Shown here one piece after another: positions 35,068 through 46,000 of a DNA stretch of 64,000 nt. The notes below the pieces were generated by a model. The model saw only the letters and a list, made by a program, of their open reading frames with translations. It did not search any database and was not told where the DNA came from. The number at the start of each line of letters is the position of its first letter. Positions within the stretch are counted from its first letter, which is position 1. A program made the translations under genes and the position numbers. This stretch comes from CAZJHX01 sp964545715 (GTDB lineage Bacteria > Myxococcota_A > UBA9042 > GCA-2863065): the NCBI GenBank assembly GCA_964545715.1, contig CAZJHX010000034.1, forward strand, positions 1-64,000, read 5' to 3'.

Positions 35068-38000
35068 TTCAGAGGCCAAGGCCGGTACGCAGGTCGCCGG
35101 TTATCGCATCGTGCGGCTCATCGCCAGCGGCGGCATGGGCGCGGTCTACCTGGCACACGACCTGACCCTGGGGCGGCGGGTCGCGCTGAAGCTGGTCCGC
35201 CCCGACCGGCTGGGTAACGCTGAGGCCGTCGCGCGCTTCCTGTTCGAGGCGCGCACCACCGCCAGCTTCAACCACCCCAACATCGTGACCGTGTACGGGG
35301 CCGGCGAGCACGCGGGAGCGCCGTACGTGGTCTTGGAGTATCTGCCCGGCGACACCCTGCGCGACCGCATGGACGACGCGCCGCCGACACCCGCACAGGC
35401 GATTCGCATCATGGCGGCGGTTGCCGGCGGGCTGGCGGAGGCGCACGCGCACCGGGTTCTGCACCGTGACCTCAAGCCGGAGAACGTGCTGATCCCGCGC
35501 GACGGACGCGTGCGGGTCGTCGACTTCGGGCTGGCCAAGCGCTTCGACGCGCCTGTGACCGGCCCGGCGGTCGCCGAGACACAGCCAAACTTCCAGGTGA
35601 CCTCCGAGCCGGCGGGGTTTGTGTCGCGGGGGCAGGTGCTGCGGGGCACACCCCTGTATATGCCGCCCGAGCAGTGGTACGGCGACCCGGACATCGACGA
35701 CCGGTGCGACGTCTGGCCCCTGGGCGTGATGCTGTATGAGCTGCTCGAGGGCCGGCGCCCCTTCGACTTCGACAACATGGCCGACATCGCCGCCGAGGTG
35801 ACGAGCGCGGACCCGGCCCCCGCCCTGTCTCGCGCCGCAGACGTGCCCGGCGCGCTGGTCGATCTGGTGGCGGCCTGCCTGCAAAAAGAGCCGTCCGACC
35901 GGCCCAGCGCGGCACACGTCGTCGCGGTCCTGGAGGGCCTGCTGCCGCGCGCGCGGTCGATGATGGCCGGGGATCGGCGCCCGTTTCGCGGGCTGCTGCC
36001 GTTTACGGGCAGTGACGCCGACCTCTTCTTTGGGCGGGACGCCGAGATCACCGCTTTTGCGGAGCGTCTGCGAGACGAGCCGATCCTGGGCGTCGTGGGT
36101 CCGTCCGGCGTCGGCAAGAGCTCGTTTGTCGCCGCCGGCGGGCTGCCGCGACTGCAAGAGCAGGCGCGCTGGCTGCCGATCCTCGTGCGCCCTGGCAGCC
36201 GGCCGCTGCGCTCCCTGGCCCGCCGGCTGACCGAGGCCGCGAGCGGCGCGACCGCCAGCGAGCACGCGGACACCGTACCCGACGACGACAACACGTCCAC
36301 AGCGCCGCAGCGCCACGCCGATGATCAGGACGGGCTGCCTGCGCTGCTGCAGGATCGTCCGGGCGAGCTGGCGGTGCGGTTGCTCGATCTCGCCGAGACC
36401 AGCGGCAAGCGGGTGGTGCTGGTCGTGGACCAGCTGGAAGAGGTGTTCACGCTGGCCCCGCCCGCTGAGGCCCGGGCGTTTCTGGCGGCGGTCCTGCACG
36501 GCGCGACCGATAGCGATGACCCGGTGCGCGTGGTGTTCACCATCCGCGACGACTTCCTCAGCCACCTGGCCCCGGCCGCGCCGGATGCGCTGGGACATCT
36601 GCTGGTCCTGCGCAATCCACAGCCGGCAGCCATGACCCAGCTGCTGTGCGAACCGCTGCGGCTGGTCGACCTGCGCTTTGACGATCCGGACCTCGCGGCC
36701 GAGATCGTAGACGCGGTGGTGGACGAGCGCGCCGGCCTGCCGCTGCTGCAGTTCGCCATGCGGCGGCTCTGGGAGCGGCGAGATCGCGAGCAGCGCGTAC
36801 TGCGGCGGGCCGACTACGAGGCGATGGGTGGGGTAGCGGGCGCGCTGGCGGACCACGCGGACGCAATTCTGGACGGCCTGAGCCCCGAGCAGGTCCAGAC
36901 GGCACGCGCGCTGCTGCTGAGACTGGTGACGCCGGACGGTACGCGGCGCGATCAGGCTCGCGATCAGCTGCTGGACGGCCTGCCGCCCGAAGCGTCGACC
37001 GTGTTGGGCCGCCTGGTGGGGGCTCGCCTTCTGACGGTGACGCGCGCGGACGGTGAGGCCGGCGAGGCCCGCGTGGACCTGGCGCACGAGGCGCTGATCG
37101 CAAGCTGGAGCCGCCTGGCGCGCTGGATCGACGAGGGCAAAGATGAGCTGGCGTTCGTGGCGGAAGCAGAGCAGGCCGCGGTGCTGTGGGAGCGCCGAGG
37201 GCAGCGCACACCCGAGGTCTGGACGGGCGACGCCCTTCTGGACGCAAAACGTCAGCTGCGACGCCACAACCCGGTGCTGCCACCGCTGGTCCGGCGCTTC
37301 CTGGACGCGGGGTTTGCCGAGCAGGCCCGCCGGGTACGGCGTCGGCGCGTGGTGCTGGCCGCGATCGGCGTGCTTCTGGCCGCGGTGACCGTGGGCGCCG
37401 TCATGTTGGCGCTGGAGTTTCGTGACCGCGAGGAGGTCGCACACGCCGCACGGGCCCGAGCGGAAGAAGAGCGACGCGTGGCCGATACGCAGCGCCAGCA
37501 GGCCCGCCGCAGTCAGGCGACTGCGCGGCGGGAGACGGCCCGCGAGGCCTTCTTGCGAGGCGACATGCTGACCGCGCGCACCAGCCTGCGCATGGCGTTT
37601 GAGCGCCAGGACTCCCTGCAGGCCAGGGCGCTTGTGCGGCAGCTGGAGCAGACCCACACGCTGTGGACCAACCGCATCACCGGGCTCGTATACGGCGTGG
37701 CGTTTTCACACGACGGCCGGACCGCGGCGGTGGCGGGTCAGGATCGGTCCGTGTACGTGATCGATGTCGCGACCGGCCACATGCGACGGCTTGGCAGCCA
37801 GGCCGATCACGTATGCGGCGTGGCGTTTGCCGAAGACAGCAAGGCGCTGGTGAGCATGGACCTGGGCGGCGTCGTGCGGCGATGGGATCGGGTCACCGGC
37901 GAGCATCACGACATCACCCGGCACTCGGTGGACGACTGCCGGATCAGCTTCGATCGGCTGACACACCGCCACGCCATAACCACGAGCGAGGGCGCAATCG

Positions 38001-39877
38001 TTGTATGGGACCACGTCGCTGAGCGTGAGCACCGAGTGCTGACGCAGCCGAACGAGCACGCCTCGGACGCGTATCTCGACGGATCGGGGCACCAGGTGAT
38101 CGCCGTAAACATCACGGGCAGGGCGACCGTGTGGGATGTCGACGAGAGCAGGATCGTCGCCCGGATCGGCCGCACAGGCCGCGTCATGAGCGTGGTCTTT
38201 TCGCCGGACGGTGGCTCTGCCGCCTTCGGGTATCGCAGTGGTCCCGTCCGTGTGTTCGATTTGAAGACCATGGGCGAGCGTGCCCTGCCCGGCGCGAAAG
38301 TGTCCGGCCACTCCCTGTCCTACTCCAGGGACGGCCGCTACCTGCTGGGCGGCGGCGAGGGCATCCAGCTGTGGGACATGACGACCGGCGAGGTCACGCG
38401 CTTCGGCGAGCAGGACCGGGACCGTGTGGTCTTTGCGCCGGACGGCCGGACGTTCCTGACCAGCAGCTCGGCGGGCGAGGTGGAGCTCAGTCGCGTCTTC
38501 GCCCCGAAAGAGCGCACCGCCGCGCGCGGGCACGGCAACATGGTGTGGGATGTGGCGTTCAGCCCCGACGGCGAGACGCTGGCGTCGGGAAGCCACGATC
38601 AGACCGTTCGCCTGTGGTCGGCCGAAACCGGCGAGGACCAGCGCGTGCTGAAGGGCCACACGGGCTTTGTGGTCGGGCTGGACTTTGACTCGACCGGCGG
38701 GCGGCTGGCGTCCGCGGCTATGGACGGCACCGTGCGGATCTGGGACACGGCGACCGGAGACACGCAGCAGGTCATGACCGGCCACTTTCAGCCGGGCCGC
38801 TCGGACTGCCCGGTCGACTTTCACCCCAGCGAGCCGATCCTGGCGCGGGCGGGCTGGACCGTGGACCTGATCAACCTGGAGACGGGTGACAAGCGCTCAA
38901 TGGATGACTCCAAGCTGGCGGACCGGCGCGGCACCCTCGGCCTGGACTTCAGCCCGGACGGCTCCCGGATCGTGGGCGCGGGCTACCCAACCGTGCGCGT
39001 CTGGAGCGTCGAGGACGGCCGCCACCTGTTCGACCTGGCCGGACACCCCAGGACGGTTCGCGCCGTCGGCTATTCGCCTGACGGCACCCGCATTGCGACC
39101 GGCTGCCGGGACAACACGATGCGCACCTGGGACGCCGAGACAGGAGCCGAGCTCACGCGGGCCGATCTGGGCGCGCGCATCCACTCGGCCGAGTACCTGC
39201 CGGACGGCGAGCGGGTCGTCGGAGCACTCTCGGACGGCGACGCGTTCATCCTCACCATCGAGACCGGTGCGGTGCAGCGCTTCAAAGGCCACCGCACAGA
39301 GTGCAACGCGGTGGCGCTGAGCCCCAACGGCGACCGGCTCGTCACGGGCAGTGACGACGCGACCGTGCGTCTGTGGGACGTGGCCACGCAGCGCCCGGTG
39401 TGGCGCTCGAAGCGGCCCGCGACAACCCCTCCGGACGCCCAGGGAATGGTCCGCTCGCGGACGGAGCAGCTGACCGCGGTCGGCGGACCGGACGGCCGCG
39501 TAACCATCCGCTCATCCGGCTCGGAGATCGAGCTGGCCGACACGCCGGCACATCCGGTCACAGCGCTGCTTTTCGGCGCCCCCGGCACACTCAGCGCAGG
39601 CTTCGCCAACGGCATGGTCGGCACCTGGAGCCTGGAGAGCGGAGCGCTGCTCGATCACATCCGTCTTCACGGGGACGTGGTGCATCTGTCCTACGGCGAA
39701 GGGCGCCTGCAGGTCGGCACCGCACTGGGTCAGACCGACAGCCGAGACTTCGGCGCGCTGGACGAGCCGTATTGCAGGCTGCTGAAGCGGGTCTGGCGAG
39801 ACACGCCGGCGGTGCTCACGGAGTCGGGTCCGGTCGAGCGCCCTCCGGCGCCGGACCATCGGTGCAATCAGCGCTGA
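35057..39877 (+). CDS. Giant Ser/Thr kinase - nSTAND NTPase - WD40 protein
   Basis: About 1,606 residues from a TTG at 35057; no ATG fits, and a TTG at 34997 is possible. The kinase domain (about 10-290) has GGMGAVY, HRDLKPEN and DFGLAK. It is followed by an nSTAND-type NTPase domain with GPSGVGKSS (Walker A) and LVVDQLEEVF (Walker B). A single membrane segment (VVLAAIGVLLAAVTVGAVML) lies near 780, and about 14 WD40 repeats (SPDGETLASGSHDQTVRLW type) fill the remainder. The combination is typical of myxobacterial signalling and defence-like proteins, where the WD40 part senses a ligand and the STAND domain signals by oligomerising. The 3' end overlaps the cyclase gene on the other strand by 62 bases. 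Confidence 0.85.
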   Translation: MPPDSEAKAGTQVAGYRIVRLIASGGMGAVYLAHDLTLGRRVALKLVRPDRLGNAEAVARFLFEARTTASFNHPNIVTVYGAGEHAGAPYVVLEYLPGDTLRDRMDDAPPTPAQAIRIMAAVAGGLAEAHAHRVLHRDLKPENVLIPRDGRVRVVDFGLAKRFDAPVTGPAVAETQPNFQVTSEPAGFVSRGQVLRGTPLYMPPEQWYGDPDIDDRCDVWPLGVMLYELLEGRRPFDFDNMADIAAEVTSADPAPALSRAADVPGALVDLVAACLQKEPSDRPSAAHVVAVLEGLLPRARSMMAGDRRPFRGLLPFTGSDADLFFGRDAEITAFAERLRDEPILGVVGPSGVGKSSFVAAGGLPRLQEQARWLPILVRPGSRPLRSLARRLTEAASGATASEHADTVPDDDNTSTAPQRHADDQDGLPALLQDRPGELAVRLLDLAETSGKRVVLVVDQLEEVFTLAPPAEARAFLAAVLHGATDSDDPVRVVFTIRDDFLSHLAPAAPDALGHLLVLRNPQPAAMTQLLCEPLRLVDLRFDDPDLAAEIVDAVVDERAGLPLLQFAMRRLWERRDREQRVLRRADYEAMGGVAGALADHADAILDGLSPEQVQTARALLLRLVTPDGTRRDQARDQLLDGLPPEASTVLGRLVGARLLTVTRADGEAGEARVDLAHEALIASWSRLARWIDEGKDELAFVAEAEQAAVLWERRGQRTPEVWTGDALLDAKRQLRRHNPVLPPLVRRFLDAGFAEQARRVRRRRVVLAAIGVLLAAVTVGAVMLALEFRDREEVAHAARARAEEERRVADTQRQQARRSQATARRETAREAFLRGDMLTARTSLRMAFERQDSLQARALVRQLEQTHTLWTNRITGLVYGVAFSHDGRTAAVAGQDRSVYVIDVATGHMRRLGSQADHVCGVAFAEDSKALVSMDLGGVVRRWDRVTGEHHDITRHSVDDCRISFDRLTHRHAITTSEGAIVVWDHVAEREHRVLTQPNEHASDAYLDGSGHQVIAVNITGRATVWDVDESRIVARIGRTGRVMSVVFSPDGGSAAFGYRSGPVRVFDLKTMGERALPGAKVSGHSLSYSRDGRYLLGGGEGIQLWDMTTGEVTRFGEQDRDRVVFAPDGRTFLTSSSAGEVELSRVFAPKERTAARGHGNMVWDVAFSPDGETLASGSHDQTVRLWSAETGEDQRVLKGHTGFVVGLDFDSTGGRLASAAMDGTVRIWDTATGDTQQVMTGHFQPGRSDCPVDFHPSEPILARAGWTVDLINLETGDKRSMDDSKLADRRGTLGLDFSPDGSRIVGAGYPTVRVWSVEDGRHLFDLAGHPRTVRAVGYSPDGTRIATGCRDNTMRTWDAETGAELTRADLGARIHSAEYLPDGERVVGALSDGDAFILTIETGAVQRFKGHRTECNAVALSPNGDRLVTGSDDATVRLWDVATQRPVWRSKRPATTPPDAQGMVRSRTEQLTAVGGPDGRVTIRSSGSEIELADTPAHPVTALLFGAPGTLSAGFANGMVGTWSLESGALLDHIRLHGDVVHLSYGEGRLQVGTALGQTDSRDFGALDEPYCRLLKRVWRDTPAVLTESGPVERPPAPDHRCNQR

Positions 39878-41435
39878 CTGAGGTCACCAGGAACATCTCC
39901 ATGAGGCCCTTACCCTTGACCAGCTGCTCTCCGCGCGACGTGCCGACGGCGTGCTCCCCGAGGTGGTCCCACACCTCTCTGCTGACGTTCACAGCGCCGG
40001 GTTGGCCCAGACCCTCGAGCCTGGCGGCGGTGTTCACAGTGTCGCCCCACAGGTCGAACATATACTGGCGCCGTCCGACCACCCCGGCGACCACCGTACC
40101 GACCTGAATGCCGATGCGGACCTGCCAACCCGACTCCAGACCTGCGGCGACCTCTATCATCTCGAGTGCGCACGCGACCGCGCTCCTGCACGGCGTCGCG
40201 TCGCCGCCAAAGAGCCCGGCCGCCGCCATGAACGCGTCACCAACCGTCTTGATCTTGACCAGTCCGTGTCGCGCCACGACCGTCTCATAGGCGGTCACCA
40301 GGGCCGCCAGGGGCTCGATCACAGCCTTCGGGTCGTTGCCGTCACAGAACTCGGTGAAGCCGACGACATCCGCAAAGAGGACAGCCACATTCTCAACACG
40401 CTTGGGCGCGACCGTGCCGGTGGCCTTCAGCTCAGCCAGCGCGCCGTCGGGAAAGATCACGTGCAGCAGGTCATCCGATCGCTGCTTCTCCTCGCGCAGG
40501 CGGCGCAGGTACAGCAGCTCTTTGTCGCGCAGCTGCTTCTTTTCCAGCGCGGCGTTCAACCGCGCGGTCAGCAGAACCGGGTTGACAGGCTTGGGCAGAT
40601 AATCCTCCGCCCCGGCTGCGATGCAGCGCACGATCGCGGTCGTGTCGTCGAGGGCGGAGAGCATGATCACCGAGGTGGGTCGAAGCGAGTCGTCTGCGCG
40701 TATGCGTGTCAGCACATCGTACCCGCTGAGTCCGGGCATCAGCAGGTCCAGCATCACGACGTCAAAGACCTGCCGCTTCATCTCCTCCAGCGCGGCCACC
40801 CCGCTGGACGCCGTAGTCACCCGGTGTCCATCCCGAGTCAGGCGGCGCGACAGCAGATCCAGGTTGGACTCGCTGTCGTCGACCACCAGAATCGACCCGG
40901 TAAGATCCGACTTGAGCGGCTGTACCAGTGAATCCAAAGTGGCGCTGGTCTCGGCCGCCCCGAGCTCCACCGCCTGCCCGTCGCCTGCCGAGAACTGGAG
41001 CACCAGCAATCCAAACGCGGTGGCGGCCGAGCTGATGCGCTGCAGGTCTGGCATGAGATGGGCCAGGGACTCATCTGCCGAGGCCCCCATGACCCGATCG
41101 CAGAGGGTCGATACCAGCTGCAGCTCATCCGCGGAGGCCGCCGACAGCGACTGAAGCCGATGCTCGAGGCTGGTCTGGGGCCCCTGAAGCTCTTCGCCCG
41201 TCCACGTCGCCACGTGACGCAGCAGCTCGCGACCGGCGCCCTCAATGCCGCGCAAGTCACCGATCGTCGTGGCTGGCAGTCCGTCGTCTTCGGCCTCCTC
41301 GGCCAGCATCCCGCCGTAACCGATAATGGCGTTCAGCGGCGTACGAAGCTCGTGCCGTATGTGTGCCAGCCGGTTGCCGGCGGCGCCGGGTGTGCCAGTC
41401 AAAGCGTCTCCGTCAAACGGGAAAGGGCCCACCAT
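39816..41435 (-). CDS. Hybrid HisKA-REC-class III nucleotide cyclase
   Basis: 539 residues. The N-terminus has a HisKA phosphoacceptor helix (HIRHELRTPLNAIIGYGG) but no HATPase ATP-binding domain. A receiver domain follows (about 185-300) with DD, phosphorylatable Asp in VMLDLLMPG and Lys in PKPVNP. The C-terminal class III adenylate/guanylate cyclase (about 345-515) has FADVVGFTEFCD, KIKTVGDAFMA and the WGDTVNTAARLE segment. An external kinase must phosphorylate it. It probably makes cAMP or cGMP on receiver activation. A protein with two cyclic-nucleotide-binding domains is encoded at 43096-46623. It follows the 41480 lipoprotein on the same strand and overlaps the giant kinase gene. Confidence 0.88.
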   Translation of the reverse strand: MVGPFPFDGDALTGTPGAAGNRLAHIRHELRTPLNAIIGYGGMLAEEAEDDGLPATTIGDLRGIEGAGRELLRHVATWTGEELQGPQTSLEHRLQSLSAASADELQLVSTLCDRVMGASADESLAHLMPDLQRISSAATAFGLLVLQFSAGDGQAVELGAAETSATLDSLVQPLKSDLTGSILVVDDSESNLDLLSRRLTRDGHRVTTASSGVAALEEMKRQVFDVVMLDLLMPGLSGYDVLTRIRADDSLRPTSVIMLSALDDTTAIVRCIAAGAEDYLPKPVNPVLLTARLNAALEKKQLRDKELLYLRRLREEKQRSDDLLHVIFPDGALAELKATGTVAPKRVENVAVLFADVVGFTEFCDGNDPKAVIEPLAALVTAYETVVARHGLVKIKTVGDAFMAAAGLFGGDATPCRSAVACALEMIEVAAGLESGWQVRIGIQVGTVVAGVVGRRQYMFDLWGDTVNTAARLEGLGQPGAVNVSREVWDHLGEHAVGTSRGEQLVKGKGLMEMFLVTSVSADCTDGPAPEGARPDPTP

Positions 41436-41479
41436 ACCTCAAGGCGGATCAGGGGACCATGGCAGGAGTCTGCACCGGC

Positions 41480-42007
41480 TCAGTCCTCCGGGCAGGTGTC
41501 CATGGCCTCCCAGCAGTCCTTGACCAGGTCGCGCTTGTCCTCGGTGGCTGGGACGTTCTTGACGTCGTAAGTCGAGATTGTGCCATCGGCCACCTGGCTC
41601 AACTCCAAATCGACCGTGTCGCCGGGATCGCCGCCCGCGAGCAGCAGCAGACCGTACACGTCCTCCGCCAGACGCTTTTTCCAGTCACCCTCGCCACACT
41701 CCGCGTCGGAGGTCGCTTTGAGCGTCTCGGTGGTGACGCCGTCGATAGACACCAGGCCAAACCAGTCTCCGTCCGTCTCCACCTGCACATCCACGCTGCA
41801 GTCGGCGTTGAAGCGCATGCACACAAACGGCGACAGCCTCGGACCTTCCGTGCACAGATCGACGTCCTCACCCGTGCCGGTGTCATCGCCCGTCGTGCCG
41901 GTGTCATCGCCCGTCGTAGTGGTGGTCTTACCGCCGTCAGAGCCGCAGGCGGACGTGAACAGAGCAGCCCCAAACAGGACCGCGCCGACAATCATCAGGT
42001 TTTTCAT
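41480..42007 (-). CDS. Small lipoprotein with Thr/Gly/Asp linker
   Basis: 175 residues from the ATG at 42007; the frame is open through the neighbouring gene but as a shadow. Lipobox Cys21 (TSACGSDGG), then a Thr/Asp/Gly repeat linker (about 26-48) and a compact domain of about 120 residues with six Cys. I do not recognise the domain. It is 23 bases downstream of the HMG-CoA-lyase-like gene and upstream of the cyclase gene, so the three may be one transcript. Confidence 0.6.
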   Translation of the reverse strand: MKNLMIVGAVLFGAALFTSACGSDGGKTTTTTGDDTGTTGDDTGTGEDVDLCTEGPRLSPFVCMRFNADCSVDVQVETDGDWFGLVSIDGVTTETLKATSDAECGEGDWKKRLAEDVYGLLLLAGGDPGDTVDLELSQVADGTISTYDVKNVPATEDKRDLVKDCWEAMDTCPED

Positions 42008-42030
42008 AGTCGCTGAGCGTAACTCGGAGG

Positions 42031-43023
42031 TTATTTGCGCCCCAGAATACCGTCGTCCTTGCTCCACTCGATACCCTTGTGCGGCACGCGACCGGCGGTG
42101 ATCGAGTTCGACCGCAGCCGGCGGCACAGGATCTGCTCGGCGCGGCGGCCCAGCTTCAGCAGCTTGTCGATGTCGATGCCGGTGTCGATGCCCATCTCCT
42201 CGATCATGGTGATGAGGTCCTCTGAGCAGGAGTTGCCGGCAAAGCCCGTGTGGTAGTCCGCGGCGCCCGTCTTGGGCTGGCCGCCGATCGCCCCCAGCGA
42301 GCCGTCGTAGTACTTGAAGCCCATCTCCAGGGCCACCAGCGAGTTGGCGATGCCCCAGCCGCGCGTATCGTGGAAGTGCACGACCACCTCGTCCCGCGTA
42401 AAGCCGGCGTCCAAGACGCGCTCGTAAAACTCCCGCACCTGGCGCGGGTTGGCGACGCCGGTGGTGTCCCCAAAGCCGATGTACCGGGCGCCGATGTCCT
42501 TCCACCACTGACCGACCGCCAGCGCGTCCTCGATGGGCACGTCGCCCTGAATGGGACAGCCGAACGACGTCAGCGCCCAGCCGAACACGTCGTGCCCCGT
42601 CTCCAGCGCGCGCTCGGTCATGCGCTCGATCAGCCGCTTGTTCTCGTCGCGGTCCATCCCCACGTTGGCCTTGTTGTGCGGCTCGCTGCTGGACAGCACC
42701 ATGGCGATCTCGTCGACGCCGTAACCCTCTACCTTGGCCACGGCCGCCCGGGTGATCCCCACCCAGTTGGTACAGATCGCGCGATACGCCACGCCGTCTT
42801 TGCGCGGTATGGACTTCAGGACGGTCTCGGCATCCGCAAACTGTTGCAGGTACTTGGGGTGCGCGAAGTTCGTCGCCTCGATGCGCTGGTAGCCGGCATC
42901 GACCATGCCCGTGATCATCTCGATCTTGGCCCTGGTGGGCACGATCAGCGCCTCGTTCTGCAGGCCGTCGCGGGCCCAGCATTCGCCAAAGATCACAGAC
43001 TGTGGATATGTGGGAGCAGTCAT
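42031..43023 (-). CDS. HMG-CoA-lyase-like DRE-TIM aldolase lacking the loop Cys
   Basis: 330 residues; GAGGTAAGG upstream fits the start. The DRE-TIM-barrel fold is shown by ARDGLQNE (metal-site Arg-Asp, with Glu), HFHDTRGWG (metal His residues), and a later GNSCSEDL segment. True HMG-CoA lyases carry a catalytic Cys in a GGCPYA loop, but here the corresponding sequence is GGQPKTG. It may be another acyl-CoA lyase or a Claisen-type enzyme of this family. It shares no obvious pathway neighbour except the ThDP enzyme at 48775, which also acts on acyl-CoA-like substrates if it is HACL2-like. Confidence 0.8.
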   Translation of the reverse strand: MTAPTYPQSVIFGECWARDGLQNEALIVPTRAKIEMITGMVDAGYQRIEATNFAHPKYLQQFADAETVLKSIPRKDGVAYRAICTNWVGITRAAVAKVEGYGVDEIAMVLSSSEPHNKANVGMDRDENKRLIERMTERALETGHDVFGWALTSFGCPIQGDVPIEDALAVGQWWKDIGARYIGFGDTTGVANPRQVREFYERVLDAGFTRDEVVVHFHDTRGWGIANSLVALEMGFKYYDGSLGAIGGQPKTGAADYHTGFAGNSCSEDLITMIEEMGIDTGIDIDKLLKLGRRAEQILCRRLRSNSITAGRVPHKGIEWSKDDGILGRK

Positions 43024-43095
43024 CGCCTTACCTCGGGTCTTACAACGCCGATGTGTCTATCAGAAGCGCGCCGTTCTGTGAAACCTGTTTTGCGG

Positions 43096-46000
43096 TCAGC
43101 GGGCGCGGCTTGCGGCGGCCAGGCGGTCCGCCAGCACCTCCACCACGGCGGAGACAAACTCGGCGCTGCTCTCCATCAGCGCATACACGGCCCGCTGGTC
43201 CAGCGACAGCAGCCGCGTGCGAACCCTCGCCGAGACGTCCGCGCTACGCGACCCAGGCGACAGCACCGCCAGCTCCCCGCAAACCGCGCGCGGCCCAAGC
43301 TGCGCGACCGTGCCCCCCGTCTGGTGCACCCGCAGCCCGCCGCTGACCACGATGTACATCGTGCGCCCCAGCTCGCCTCCCTTGAACAGCGTCTCCCCGG
43401 CCTGCAGCCACACCTCTCGAGCGCGCTCGGCCACCTCGTACAGGACCGAGTCGCTGGTGCGGTCAAAAAGACTGGTCGACTTGAGCACCATCATGCGCTC
43501 CAGCTGCGGGAGCTCGCCGTCGTCGGCGCCCACGACCTCTTCGGGCGCGACCTCGTCCTGCCCTGCGACGGGCGACATCGATGCGCGCAGGCGACGGCAC
43601 AGAACACCCATGATGCCGCGCGCGATCTCGATGCGATCGATGGTCATCTCGTACAGCACGTCGGCCGTCAGCGCGAAGAGATGCCCGTCCTCCAGCATGG
43701 TGACCGACGCCGTCCGCGGGGCCTGACGCAGCGCCGCCAGCTCCCCGACGATATCGCCAGAGCCGATAACGGCGAGCTCCGTGTCGCCGCGGTGGACCCG
43801 CGCCGAGCCCTCGGCGATCACATACATCCGCCGATCGGTGCGCCCCTCCTCGATGATGCACTGCCCCGCCTCCACGCGCACGTCCACCACGCACTGCGCG
43901 ACCAGGCGCAGCACCTCCGACGGCAGGTCGGCGAAGATCTCCGCCTGACGCAGCAGCTCGACCGTATGCACGATGGTTCGACGGCCTGCGCCGCGACCGG
44001 CCGCCTGCGCCGCGCAGAGCCGCAGCCACTCGCTGGTCCACTTGTCGGCGTCCTGCGCCAGCTCCACCAGACGCGCCGCCGCCCCGATCGGCGAGAAGGT
44101 CACCCCGGGCGCGAGCTTCGCCAGCCGCTGCTGCGGGGTCAGCGTCTCGATCAGCGGCATCACCAGCGCCCGGTGGCGCGGCGGCACGGCCTGCTCCAAC
44201 AGCTCGGTGGCCAGCCCGTAGTACTCGGTGGCTGCGGAGCGCAGGCTCTCCCACACGTCCATGATCGCTTCTCCGTCGTACCGAAAGGCCAGCAGCCTGA
44301 AGACGCGCTCACGCACTTTGTCCAGCTCCTCGACCAGCACGCGGCGAGCCGGCGAGTCGTTGTCCTCGTCGATGTCGCATAACGCGACCAGCAGCTGTTC
44401 GGCGTCGTCGATCTCTGTCGCCAGCAGCGCGTCCAGCCGCTCGTCCCCGCGCACCATCAGCGAAAAGCCGCACCGCCGCAGAGACCGGAGGGCGTCTGTT
44501 CTCAGGTTGCCGTCACGGGACCGCAGCGCCGTGGTCAGCAGCTCGATGCCCCCCCGCCCGCCGATGCGTCCCACCGCGCGCGCCAGCCGCTGCCGCGCCG
44601 GGGGAGTCGTCGCCTCCTGAAAGGCCTGCGCCATCGCCGGCAGGACAACCTCCGAGGCCCGATCCAGCGCCGTCAGCGCGGCAGACCGCAGGGCCGGCTC
44701 GTCCAGCGCGCGCAGCACCGTCGGCCACAGCCGAGCGCTGTCGACGTGACCGGCCGCGTCGATCGCCGCACGCTGCACTTCGGGGTCCGGGTCGTCCAGC
44801 AGCGGGGCAAGCGGCCGGCTGAAAGAGGACTGTCCGACACCGCCCAGCACACGCGCCGCCCGTATGCGTGAGGCCGCCTCAGGGGATGCGGCGTCCTTCA
44901 GCAGCACGCTGCCGGCGGTGACCCCTCCCTCCAGCCCGCCGTGCCGCAGCATGGCGATCATGGCCCCCACACGAAGGGCCTCGTCCGAGTCGTCGAGGTG
45001 AAACGCCAGCAGCTCGTAGGCGTCCTCTTTGCGAGTCGCCGCGACCGCGTTGAACATCGCCACACGCACCGAGGTGTCCGGCTCGTCGGTCAGCCGATCG
45101 ATGACCTCGTCGATATCCCCGGCGTGCCCCGACTCGATGGCCTTGCAGGCGGCGGCACGCACCCGGGCGTCACCGTGATCGAGCAGCTCGACAACCTCGG
45201 TGTTGAGGCCACAGGGTCCGAACCTGGCCAGCAATCCCAGCGCGTACAGCACCTCCTGCCTTCGGCTGCTCTTGAGCGCGCGCGCCAGCAGTACGCGGGT
45301 CTCCGGCTCCCGAAACGTCAGCTCGTCCGCGCCGCTGAGCCCTCGTCGCTTCAGCGCGACCGCCAGCGACCTGCGGTAAGCGCGACCGGCCGCAAACACC
45401 TCGAGCAGCCACACGACGCAGATGATCGCCGCGGTCAGGCTGAGTCCGACAATGCCGACGCCGATGACCTTGTTCAAGACGAGCAGCAGCAGCCCGGCCA
45501 CCCCGCCTGCCATCGGACTGACGATGAGGTCGGCGACGGTCTGAGTGCGCAGGCGCGCGCTGGCGGGCAGCGTCTGAAACAGGGCGTAGTACGACGGCCG
45601 GTTGAGCGAGTCGATCGACGTGCGCTCCAAGAGCTTGGTCATCACGGCCAGCCAGAACGCCGCCTGCGTAGCCCCGCTCAGGGCCGCGGTCATCGTCCCG
45701 AGCGCGCCGAGCCCGACAAAGAGCGGAGCGGACATGAGCCCGCCCAACAGCCCGAAGCGCGCGAGCCACGGCCGCGACACGAAGACCTTGACCAACAGGT
45801 TGAAGAGACCAAAGCCCGCGTAGAAGCGCGCCACAAACGAGGCGACCTCCTCGGCGCTGGAGAACTGCGCCTCCACCCGCTCATAGAAGGCGTTGTCGAC
45901 CACGTAATAGGCTACGTAGAAGATGGCGACCAGCGCGGACAGGTGCCACGCGTACCGATCGCGGGGCGCGCCGGAGGCCGGCTTGGGGGCGACCTCCTCA

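Noticed and set aside
35069..37657. 862-codon open frame on the - strand
   Set aside because: Antisense shadow of the giant kinase gene; Arg/Gln/His-rich with no domain.
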